This document shows, piece by piece, positions 1 to 6,267 of a DNA stretch of 9,504 nt. The notes beneath the pieces are model-generated. The model was not told where the DNA came from, searched no databases, and worked only from the letters and a program-made list of their open reading frames with translations. Source of the DNA: Acidimicrobiia bacterium (lineage in GTDB: Bacteria > Actinomycetota > Acidimicrobiia > Acidimicrobiales > SZUA-35); NCBI GenBank assembly GCA_029857855.1, contig JAOUGG010000060.1, positions 1 to 9,504 of the forward strand, read 5' to 3'. Within the stretch, counting starts at the first letter, position 1, and every line of letters starts with the position of its first letter. Made by a program: the position numbers and the translations under genes.

Positions 1-381
1 TGAACAACCTCCGCAGCAGGTCCGAGCGAAACCCCGATCGGTATCCCGACCATCGACCCAGACGACCGACCACACCATCGCCGTCGCCGGGACCGCAGCC
101 CTTGGGGCGCCTGCAACACCCGCCGATGCCACCACGACCCCAGTTCCGGCAATTCGACCGGACCATTGCCGCTCATAACGCAAGCGCGGTCACCCGATTC
201 CCAGCATCGAGCGGCCACCCGGTATCGGCCCAAGTCCCGCGCCTCGTAATCCCGTCGCCGACCCGGCGTTCGAGGTCAGACTCGTGCCGGCAATCGAGAC
301 AGATCAAACATCTCCCGGAGGCCGACGACGACAACCGGTTCGCGTCGGGCCGTTGACCGTTCTTGATGAGGGCGACGAGGT
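1..381. other. No assignable gene (left edge)
   Basis: No reading frame in this stretch gives a protein I can recognise. The plus-strand frame starting at 102 is rich in Arg, Pro and Ser, typical of a shadow frame in GC-rich DNA. On the minus strand a short frame ending at 276 has the end VVVVGLREMFDLSRLPARV, which looks more protein-like than its surroundings, but it is too short to place in a family. Given the clear gene remnants just to the right, this is probably also decayed coding DNA. Confidence 0.4.
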
Positions 382-777
382 CTAGCCCTTGACTGATCCG
401 ACGTAGGTCTCGCCCAGCGCGCTGTTCGACACGATGTCACCGTGTCCCTTTGGTGCTGGATCAAGACCGGTCGAGTCCCCCAGCTTCCAGGTGCAGTTCT
501 TGGCGCAACCCTCCCCGAACACGACCGTGCCGCTCAGTTCGAGAACGAAGCTCGCGCCCGTCACTTCGCAGGTGAAGACCCTGTCAACCCTGATCTTGAA
601 GCCTTTGTGGGTCGACTTCCAGATCCTTCCGTCGGTGGCCTCCCTCGTGCCCGCAGGGCACGACAGATCCGCTCCCTCACCGCTCACGGTGAACGTCCCG
701 GCGTCGGCTGGAGGCGCGGGGATGTCGACCGTGTCCTGCTCTGACGCGTGCGCGACGTCGACGCTGGGGCGTCGAGG
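382..777 (-). pseudogene. Remnant of an unidentified, probably exported, cysteine-containing protein
   Basis: The minus strand is open from a stop at 778-780 down to a TAG at 382-384, about 131 codons. The only usable start inside is the GTG at 685-687, which would give 101 residues, yet the sequence upstream of it still reads like protein (DTVDIPAPPADAGTFTVSGE). An AHA-SEQ stretch near the upstream end resembles a signal-peptidase site, but no hydrophobic signal segment precedes it in any frame. The body alternates beta-strand-like segments and has four cysteines (in SCPAG, FTCEV and GCAKNC), which suits a disulfide-bonded extracellular beta domain. I do not recognise the family. The simplest reading is a secreted or surface protein that has lost its 5' end. 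A shorter intact gene starting at 687 is the alternative. Confidence 0.45.
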
Positions 778-853
778 TCACCTTCGAGAGCCGAGTTGCG
801 TGGCCTACCGGGAGGGTCGGAGTCTCCTCCGCCGTGCGGGGAGAGCCCCCGAG

Positions 854-992
854 GGAGCGCTACGCGAGGTGATCCCTGCCACGGCTCAGCAGCGCTGCTA
901 CCGAGTTCGCTTCACATCCGAAAGCGACAAAGAAGATCACCGGCGAACTCGACACCCTCCTCGCGTTCTACGACTACCCCGCCGAGCACTGG
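854..992 (+). mobile_element. IS256-family transposase remnant (part of the C-terminal half)
   Basis: Two pieces of an IS256-family (mutator-type, DDE) transposase can be read in two frames. The first, from 857, reads ALREVIPATAQQR, like the helical segment that follows the catalytic core. The second, 897-992, reads ATEFASHPKATKKITGEL and then DTLLAFYDYPAEHW. The LLAFYDxPAEHW block is a hallmark of the family and is normally followed by HLRTTNPIES. Here homology stops at the Trp codon 990-992 and a VOC-like sequence begins. One frameshift, around 885-897, separates the two pieces. Only about 45 of roughly 400 residues remain, so the element is dead. Another remnant of the same family, with N-terminal sequence and in the same orientation, lies at 4177-4350. 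Confidence 0.75.
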
Positions 993-1261
993 ATTATCTG
1001 GGGTTCGTGCTCGAAGCAACAATCCCGAGCCCCTTAGGCCCCTGTGTCGAACTCTTGGCGGGCTCACAGCGCGCCACGTTGTGGACGACGACCACGCCCG
1101 GCCGGCAAACGCCAGCATTCATCCCAACCCGGGCGTCCGCCCGGACATCGAGACTCTTGACAATTGCTCTTCTCGCGCAGCCAGATGTCCGTGTGGGTGA
1201 GACTCGAGCCTTCTTCCGCGACCCAGACGGTCACCTCTTTGAGATCTCACAACTGACCTGA
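993..1261 (+). pseudogene. 5'-truncated VOC (glyoxalase/bleomycin-resistance fold) gene
   Basis: The frame ending in the TGA at 1259-1261 closes with GETRAFFRDPDGHLFEISQL, the typical last strand of a VOC-fold protein; the Glu in HLFEIS matches the usual metal-ligand position. Its upstream part, ALDYLGFVLEATIPSPLGPC followed by VELLAGSQRATLWT, matches the middle of such a protein (LGF motif, then a strand pair). Between them (about 1085-1190) the frame turns into low-quality sequence, while the frame one base over reads PNPGVRPDIETLD, as expected for the linker strand. This points to two compensating frameshifts. There is no N-terminal half: the sequence to the left is IS256 transposase up to 992. 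The family includes lyases, dioxygenases and drug-binding proteins; nothing here decides which. Confidence 0.55.
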
Positions 1262-1418
1262 AGCCGACTCTGCTCGTGCCCAAGAGATCGAACAGTCGCT
1301 GGAGCGCTCCAACCGGATCAGCTGTGGTCTGCATGGACCTCCAGCGGGGGATTGATATGGAAGACAGCTCCCGAAGGCCCGCGCCGGCGGCGACAGCATC
1401 GCGTAGGACGTCCGCATG

Positions 1419-2765
1419 TCAGGACCCCGCGTCCGCTGTTGGCGATTGGCGCCAGGCTTCGATCAAGGGTTCGAGCAATTGCTGCAGGGTTGGCTCGCCG
1501 ATCTCGCGGACGGTGTACCGGGCTTGACGGATCGGGTGGCCGACATCGATCAGGTGGCCAAGGTCGATCGGTGTGCCGATCACGACGACGTCGCAGTCGC
1601 TGGCCCGCACGGTCTCGCTCAATTCGGCGAGCTGTTCGTCTCCATAGCCCATCGCCGGAAGCACGGCTCCGATGTGTGGATAGCGCTGGTAGGTCTCGGC
1701 GATAGAGCCGACGGCGAAGGGCCGGGGGTCGATCATCGTGTCGGCCCCGGCCTGTTTCGCTGCGACGGCGCCCGCGCCGAACGCCAAACCGCCGTGGGTG
1801 ATCGTCGGCCCATCCTCGATGACCAGCACCCGACGGCCGGAAAGATCCGGCCCCGGATCGAGGGTCACCGGCGAGGCGGCTTGGATCGTGATCACGTCTG
1901 GGTTGACTCGGCGGGCTTCCTCCAACAAGGCGCTGATCGACTCGGGAGCGGCCGAATCGACCTTGTTCACGAGGATCACATCGGCCATCGTCAGGTTTGT
2001 CTCGCCGGGGTAATAGAGCAGCCCGTCGTGGGGACGCAGAGCATCGACCACGCAGATCGTGATCGTCGGCTCGATGAAGGACGTGTCGTTGTTGCCGCCG
2101 TCCCAAACGAGCACATCGGCCTCTGCCGCCGCTGCCTCCACAATCGCGGCATAGTCGACGCCCGCGAACATCAGGAGTCCCTGGCGTACGGGCGCTTCAT
2201 ACTCCTCGCGCTCTTCGACCGTGGGTGAGGTCGCGTCGATGTCGGCCAACGTGGCGAACCTCTGGACCCGCATGGCCGACAGGTCACCATAGGGCATCGG
2301 ATGACGAATGAGAGCGACCCGCAAACCGGCGTCGGTCAGGATCTGTCCGACTCGCCGAGTTGTCGGCGACTTGCCTGCACCGGTCCGAGTCGCCACCACC
2401 GCCACCACGGGGCATGGACTCGGCAGCATCGAATCCCGCGGCGACAAGAGCCGGAAGCTTGCGCCGGCGGCCAACACCTTGGAAGCGAGGTGCATCACAT
2501 AGTTGTGGGAGACATCGGAGTAGGCGAAGACCACCTCGTCGACGAGTCCGGTGGTGATGATGTCGACGAGTTCGTCCTCGGGCCTGATCGGAATTCCATC
2601 GGGGTATTGAGGGCCGGCGAGCTCGGCGGGATAGCGGCGATCGTCGATGCCGGGAATCTGGGTCGCCGTGAAGGCGACAACCGTGGTCGACGGGTCCGAA
2701 CGGAACACCGTGTTGAAGTCGTGAAAGTCGCGCCCGCCGGCGCCGGCGATCACTATGCGAGTCAT
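1419..2765 (-). CDS. P-loop NTPase of the cyclic 2,3-diphosphoglycerate synthetase family (COG2403-like)
   Basis: This is a 448-residue cytosolic protein. It opens with a Rossmann-like segment, IVIAGAGGRDFHDFN (residues 4-18). Residues 121-137 hold a P-loop, ATRTGAGKSPTTR, with GAGKS as the Walker A core. WDGGNND (221-227) looks like the Walker B/acidic strand, and NKVD (267-270) resembles the base-recognition motif of GTPases. Length and domain order match the archaeal cyclic 2,3-diphosphoglycerate synthetase (about 460 residues), which cyclises 2,3-bisphosphoglycerate with ATP. That compound is a methanogen thermoprotectant, so a bacterial homologue may do something else. The ATG at 2763-2765 was chosen because the family begins right at this strand; the frame stays open to 3029 but would run into the divergent neighbour. 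No Shine-Dalgarno site is visible. The gene diverges from the cyclodeaminase gene across 126 bp. The family call is firm; the reaction is not. Confidence 0.85.
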   Translation of the reverse strand: MTRIVIAGAGGRDFHDFNTVFRSDPSTTVVAFTATQIPGIDDRRYPAELAGPQYPDGIPIRPEDELVDIITTGLVDEVVFAYSDVSHNYVMHLASKVLAAGASFRLLSPRDSMLPSPCPVVAVVATRTGAGKSPTTRRVGQILTDAGLRVALIRHPMPYGDLSAMRVQRFATLADIDATSPTVEEREEYEAPVRQGLLMFAGVDYAAIVEAAAAEADVLVWDGGNNDTSFIEPTITICVVDALRPHDGLLYYPGETNLTMADVILVNKVDSAAPESISALLEEARRVNPDVITIQAASPVTLDPGPDLSGRRVLVIEDGPTITHGGLAFGAGAVAAKQAGADTMIDPRPFAVGSIAETYQRYPHIGAVLPAMGYGDEQLAELSETVRASDCDVVVIGTPIDLGHLIDVGHPIRQARYTVREIGEPTLQQLLEPLIEAWRQSPTADAGS

Positions 2766-2878
2766 CGTTGTGGCCGATCGATGTAGGAATCCATGAATCC
2801 GAGGATGCCAGATCCCGGCTCGCCCGAGTGACTCTGCGTTGCTAATGCGCGAACCTCGCCGAGTCAGGTCGATCCCTC

Positions 2879-2892
2879 TACCATCGATGTTA
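2879..2892 (+). promoter_or_regulatory. Candidate -10 element for a leaderless transcript
   Basis: TACCAT (2879-2884) fits the TANNNT pattern of an actinobacterial -10 box. Its last base is 7 nt before the A of the ATG at 2892, the spacing expected if transcription starts on the start codon itself. No purine-rich ribosome-binding site lies between 2870 and 2891, which agrees with a leaderless message. I see no convincing -35 hexamer. Confidence 0.35.
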
Positions 2893-4115
2893 TGACCGAG
2901 TCGCCAGTTGTCAGCGAGACCGTGCTGCTCGAAGGCCACATCGTCGATACCAGCCGCCTGCCCAAGATCCTCGACGTCATCGTCGAATCCGGCGCCGAAT
3001 ACGAGATGGTCGAGCTCGAGATCGGCCACACGAACGACGACCCGAGCCGCGCGGTGATACGGCTTTCGGCATCGAGCGCAGGGGCAATGGAGGCGCTACT
3101 GGAACGACTTCAGATCCATGGGGTCAACCGGCTCGACGACGCGGACATCACGACCGCCAAATCCGAGGCCGACGGGGTGCTTCCTGCCGGATTCTATTCG
3201 ACGACGAACCTGCGCAGCGAAGTTCGCATCGCCGGCGTTTGGGTTGCGGTCGAAGATCCGGAGATGGACTGCGCGATCGTGGTGACAGACGCCGGCGCCC
3301 ACACCACGCCTATGCATAGGGTTCGCCGCGGCGATCGGGTCATCGTCGGGAGCTCGGGTGTTCGGGTGCACCCTTTGGCGCCCGCGGCGCCGGGCAGCGC
3401 GTTCGCGTTCATGGCCTCCGACGTCTCGTCGGAGAAGCCGAGCGCGCTCCTGGTCGACAAGGTCGCCGAGCAGATCAGAACTGCGCACCGCGATGGCCAG
3501 AAGGTTCTCGCGGTCTGTGGCCCAGCGGTTGTGCACACCGGCGGTTCACGGCCACTGGCGCAGTTGGTGCAGGCCGGTTGGATCGACGTGCTCTTTGCCG
3601 GCAACGGGTTTGCCACCCACGACATCGAGTCCAATGTTCTCGGGACCAGCCTCGGTGTCTCGGTGAGCGGTGGGGGACCAACCGAGGGTGGGCACAGCAA
3701 TCACCTCCGGGTGATCAATGAGGTCCGAAGGCATGGTTCGATTGCCGAGGCGGTCGACGGCGGGTATGTCAGTGGCGGCGTCATGTACGAATGCGTACAG
3801 AAGAACGTGCCTTTTGTTCTCGGCGGCTCGATCCGCGACGACGGGCCGCTTCCCGACACCATGACCGACGTCGTCGCCGCGGCCGATGCGATGCGAGCGC
3901 TCGTCCCCGATGTGGGTGTTGCGTTGATGCTGGCGACAACACTGCATGCGATCGCGACCGGCAACGTGTTGCCCGCGGGCGTCGCCACGTTCTGCGTCGA
4001 CATCAATCCGGCGGTCGCGACCAAGCTCGCCGATCGTGGCAGCCATCAGGCGATCGGCATTGTGACCGACGTCGGGCCCTTCATCAAGGATCTCCTCAAC
4101 GCTCTCGCCGGCTGA
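2892..4115 (+). CDS. Archaeal-type ornithine cyclodeaminase / LOR-SDH domain protein (TIGR00300, COG1915)
   Basis: This 407-residue protein has the full length of the TIGR00300 family. Residues about 10-90 are the ferredoxin-like LOR/SDH conserved region (EGHIVDTSRLPKILDVIVES, then VELEIGHTNDDPSRAVIRL). A beta-rich middle part follows to about 170. From about 200 comes a Rossmann-type domain with GNGFATHDIESNVLGTSLG (237-255), GGHSNHLRVINEVR (266-279), GGSIRDDGPLPDT (311-323) and FCVDINPAVATKLADRGS (367-384). The methanogen member and the C-terminal half of cyanobacterial AgrE/ArgZ convert ornithine to proline and ammonia using bound NAD. This protein lacks the N-terminal arginine dihydrolase domain of AgrE/ArgZ. 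The ATG at 2892 is the only start giving the family's N-terminus, and it is probably leaderless. It diverges from the NTPase gene. Ornithine cyclodeaminase activity is inferred from distant homologues. Confidence 0.85.
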   Translation: MTESPVVSETVLLEGHIVDTSRLPKILDVIVESGAEYEMVELEIGHTNDDPSRAVIRLSASSAGAMEALLERLQIHGVNRLDDADITTAKSEADGVLPAGFYSTTNLRSEVRIAGVWVAVEDPEMDCAIVVTDAGAHTTPMHRVRRGDRVIVGSSGVRVHPLAPAAPGSAFAFMASDVSSEKPSALLVDKVAEQIRTAHRDGQKVLAVCGPAVVHTGGSRPLAQLVQAGWIDVLFAGNGFATHDIESNVLGTSLGVSVSGGGPTEGGHSNHLRVINEVRRHGSIAEAVDGGYVSGGVMYECVQKNVPFVLGGSIRDDGPLPDTMTDVVAAADAMRALVPDVGVALMLATTLHAIATGNVLPAGVATFCVDINPAVATKLADRGSHQAIGIVTDVGPFIKDLLNALAG

Positions 4116-4122
4116 CTCAGAT

Positions 4123-4419
4123 GTGGGACTCCACCACCGGCACTTCGAGTGCAACTACGGCACACCCTCGTGCTCGGTTGATCCGGCGATTGCTGAGCAG
4201 CCCATCGAGCAGGCCCGAGCCGACGGGGTCGACCTGGTTGGCCCGAACGGCTTGTTGGGTCAGTTGACCAAGCAGGTTCTCGAGACCGGGCTCGAGGTCG
4301 AGATGGAAGATCATCTCGGCTACGAAAAGGGGCACGCCATTGACCGGGCCCGGGCTCGAGGACGAGGGGCTCGGGGACCGCCGGTCGATGTGGGACGTAG
4401 GTCCCTGTGCTGGTGCTGA
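4123..4419 (+). mobile_element. IS256-family transposase remnant (N-terminal part)
   Basis: The open frame has 98 codons, but only codons 19-75 (about 4177-4350) are transposase. They read VDPAIAEQPIEQARADGVDL, then VGPNGLLGQLTKQVLETGLE, then MEDHLGYEKGHAIDR, the standard N-terminal helical region of actinobacterial IS256-family transposases. The next family block (GNSRNG) is absent and the sequence becomes Arg/Gly-rich noise. All catalytic Asp and Glu residues are gone. The leading residues, from the GTG at 4123, do not match the family and are probably the junction with the end of the cyclodeaminase gene, only 7 bp upstream. Its orientation is the same as that of the C-terminal piece at 854-992. 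Confidence 0.8.
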
Positions 4420-4524
4420 CGCGCCAACAACACTGCCGATGGAAGGTCGACAGCTCCAACAGGGCGCTACGACTTCAATGGGTCGCTTCGCCATCCCATC
4501 GTGGCGTGGACCCTCACAGGGACC
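4400..4524. repeat. 125-bp segment bounded by a perfect 10-bp inverted repeat
   Basis: GGTCCCTGTG (4400-4409) is exactly complementary to CACAGGGACC (4515-4524). Allowing mismatches, the match extends inward to about 14 of 17 positions (ggtccctgtgNNggtNc). No clear target-site duplication flanks it (gacgta on the left, gccgtg on the right). No convincing coding frame crosses it. It sits between the dead IS256 piece and the TusA-DsrE gene. It could be a miniature inverted-repeat element, an IS end-to-end remnant, or a foldable leader upstream of the gene at 4590. Confidence 0.4.
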
Positions 4525-4589
4525 GCCGTGGGTAGCGCTTGTTCCGGTCGGACCCCACCTGAAGACCACTTGACGAAGGAGTAGGTCCC

Positions 4590-5072
4590 GTGAGTGACGT
4601 CGAGACGGTGGCAAGCCTCGATCTTCGAGGAAAGACCATCACCACGTTCATCCTCTACGAAGCCCATCACGCCCTTCAGGACACGGCGGTCGGTGACTGG
4701 ATCGAGCTGGTCACCGACGCGTTCCCCGCGATCGATCCTGACATCGCCGCCTGGTGCCGCACGACCGGGAACCCGCTCATTGACGTGGTCGTGGACGGCG
4801 ACACCCGCAGGTACGTGATCGAGAACGGGCCGCAACGCCGTTCGGGACACAAGCTGGCGGCCGTGATCTCCGACGACGGCCTCTTCGAGCTCTTGTCCCC
4901 GCTCGGCTTCGCCCTGGCCGCCGCTCTCGAAGGCGACGACGTCTCGATCTACTTCCTCGGCCCTGCGACCAGATCGCGGGACAACCACTTACGGTCGTGG
5001 GCGCCGAGCCATTTCGCGCCCGGTATATCGACGCTCATCGTTCGCTGCGCCCTCCCACGCCTTCGGTCATGA
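4590..5072 (+). pseudogene. TusA-like/DsrE-like fusion gene, C-terminally truncated
   Basis: The GTG at 4590 is set by GAAGGAG (4575-4581), 8 nt upstream, the best ribosome-binding site in the window. Residues about 8-77 have the TusA fold: LDLRGKTITTFILYEAHHAL, then GDWIELVTDAFPAIDPDIAAW and CRTTGNPL. The TusA active-site CPxP is absent; the region reads KTITTF. Residues about 87-126 start a DsrE-like domain (HKLAAVISDDGLFELLSPLG, then EGDDVSIYFLGPA). Intact homologues continue for about 70 more residues. Here homology ends at GPATR (about 4980) and 34 unrelated residues follow to the TGA at 5070-5072. Such proteins relate to sulfur-relay factors, but without the cysteine a persulfide-transfer role is unlikely. 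The strong start signal suggests it is still translated, or decayed recently. Confidence 0.65.
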
Positions 5073-5233
5073 TCTCACCAACCCCATCGAGGTTATGGTA
5101 AAGCCACTACGCCGATCCCGGGGCCTCCGTGGGCTGGCAAGCCTGCTCCAGGCGGATCCATCCTCGCGTCGACGAATCGCGCAGTGGTCTCCTCGATAGA
5201 GTCCGGAGAGTGGCGAGAGAAGGGATTGAGGAC

Positions 5234-5923
5234 GTGCATGTGGTCACCTGGAACATTAGGCACGGCGACGATCTCGACCGTGCGATCGCGGCACTGCGGA
5301 GGCAGGCCGACCTGGCCGCAGCCGACGTGATCCTCCTGCAGGAGATGGATGAGCCGGGCACGATCGAAGTGGCCGACGCGCTCGGCTACCACCACGTGTA
5401 CGCCTCGCCGGGCCGACACGCCAAGACCGGTCGCGACTTCGGGAACGCGATCCTGAGTTCTGCCCCACTCGCCGATCGCGAGGTCGTCGAACTTCCTCAC
5501 AAGGCCCTGCTCGCAGGCCACGCCCGTATTGCCATCGGCGCGACCGCCACCTTCGACGGACTCGATGTGCGGCTGTGGTCGACGCACACCGAGATCCCCT
5601 CCCTCGCCTGGCCCAAGCGCCGGGACCAGTTCGAGGTTTTCGCCAAGGCCCTGGCCGGCTCGGGACACGATCACGTGATCGGCGGCGGCGACTTCAACAC
5701 GATCAGCCGCAAAGGCATACGTTACCTGATCAACCATCTCGAGCAGCATGGACTGGCCCACGTCTCGATCGAGGCCGTCACCCTTCGCCGGGCCGGGCGG
5801 AACTTCACCCTCGATCATCTGTTTGCCAGGGGCCTCTGTCCGATCGACTCCGGCGTCGTGACGAAGCTCGACGTCAGCGATCACGCCCCGGTCTGGGTCC
5901 GGCTGGAACTGATCGGATCCTGA
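5234..5923 (+). CDS. Endonuclease/exonuclease/phosphatase (EEP) family protein
   Basis: The 229-residue protein has every landmark of the EEP fold. Numbered from the GTG at 5234 these are: TWNIRHG (5-11, metal-side Asn), LLQEMDEPG (catalytic Glu 37), FGNAILS (69-75), STHTE (His 118), GGGDFN (Asp 153 and Asn 155), TLDHLFARG (Asp 194, His 195) and the terminal SDHAP (Asp 216, His 217). These enzymes use a metal ion to cleave phosphodiesters in nucleic acids, phospholipids or phosphoinositides; the substrate here is open. I chose GTG 5234 because the fold starts immediately (MHVVTWNIRHG) and AAGGGA lies 8 nt upstream. GTG codons at 5129, 5210 and 5240 are alternatives; the upstream residues look non-coding. 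No signal peptide or membrane segment is visible, so it is probably cytosolic. Confidence 0.85.
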   Translation: MHVVTWNIRHGDDLDRAIAALRRQADLAAADVILLQEMDEPGTIEVADALGYHHVYASPGRHAKTGRDFGNAILSSAPLADREVVELPHKALLAGHARIAIGATATFDGLDVRLWSTHTEIPSLAWPKRRDQFEVFAKALAGSGHDHVIGGGDFNTISRKGIRYLINHLEQHGLAHVSIEAVTLRRAGRNFTLDHLFARGLCPIDSGVVTKLDVSDHAPVWVRLELIGS

Positions 5924-6267
5924 CCCACTCGACCGGAGACGTTGGTCAGCTGACGGTGAAGTCGGCGGGGCGGTGTCCGACGAGAGGGTCATGGCCTGGG
6001 TCTGCGTGTCGATGTCGATGAGCTGGACGCCGAAGCTTGACCCGAGCGCTCCCGATCGAATAAGGCCATTCGTCACGTGGACCCGACCGGAACGGGATAG
6101 ACCTGTTCACGGGCGCGGCCACCTCGACCGATACCGTGTGATCGGAGTTGTGACGTGATCCGGGATCGTGGTCGGTCACCGTGATGTTCACTTCAACCGG
6201 TGGTGTCGATGACAGGCCGGCGACCGACAGTCGACAGAGCCGTCACCCGACGAGCGAGGAGTGGTGC
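5924..6267. other. Intergenic stretch holding a decayed minus-strand gene and a weak promoter candidate
   Basis: Most of this 344-bp gap is occupied by the frameshifted minus-strand remnant listed separately. On the plus strand TTGACC (6037-6042), a 16-bp spacer and AATAAG (6059-6064) form a weak sigma-70-like promoter that could serve the glycosyltransferase gene at 6268. The resulting leader would be about 195 nt. I see no terminator-like hairpin with a T-tract after the EEP gene. Confidence 0.3.
5946..6242 (-). pseudogene. Frameshifted remnant of an unidentified, probably extracellular, beta-rich protein
   Basis: On the minus strand the frame open from 6242 to the TGA at 5946-5948 reads SSTPPVEVNITVTDHDPGS, then HNSDHTVSVEVAAPVNRSIP, with the alternating pattern of beta strands. 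Around 6045 it turns into an Arg/His-rich run while the next frame reads SSFGVQLIDIDTQTQAMTLS and then SDTAPP. Near 5962 the sense returns to the first frame, ending ADFTVS. Two compensating frameshifts in one small gene best explain this. No start codon or signal peptide can be placed. I cannot name the family; the composition suggests an Ig-like or similar surface domain. It may instead be chance antisense sequence. Confidence 0.35.

Noticed and set aside
469..480. GGTCGAGTCCC, similar to the T-arm/B-box of a tRNA
   Set aside because: No matching acceptor, D or anticodon arms could be found around it, and it lies in a protein-like minus-strand frame.
1300..1311. Perfect 12-bp palindrome TGGAGCGCTCCA between convergent genes
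   Set aside because: No loop and no T-tract, so it is not a convincing terminator; one such palindrome is not surprising in GC-rich DNA.
1318..2228. Long open frames on both strands within the NTPase gene
   Set aside because: Arg-rich or Asp/His-rich shadow translations of a gene whose own frame has P-loop and NKxD motifs.
2766..3029. N-terminal extension of the NTPase frame by 88 codons
   Set aside because: The extension lacks family similarity and would overlap the divergent cyclodeaminase gene by 138 bp; the ATG at 2765 gives the expected N-terminus.
4140..4152. Small hairpin GCACT-TCG-AGTGC after the cyclodeaminase gene
   Set aside because: The stem is only 5 bp and no T-run follows, so I would not call it a terminator.
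5093..6076. 327-codon minus-strand open frame opposite the EEP gene
   Set aside because: Most of it is the antisense shadow of a complete EEP protein with all catalytic motifs; only the stretch beyond 5940 looks protein-like by itself.
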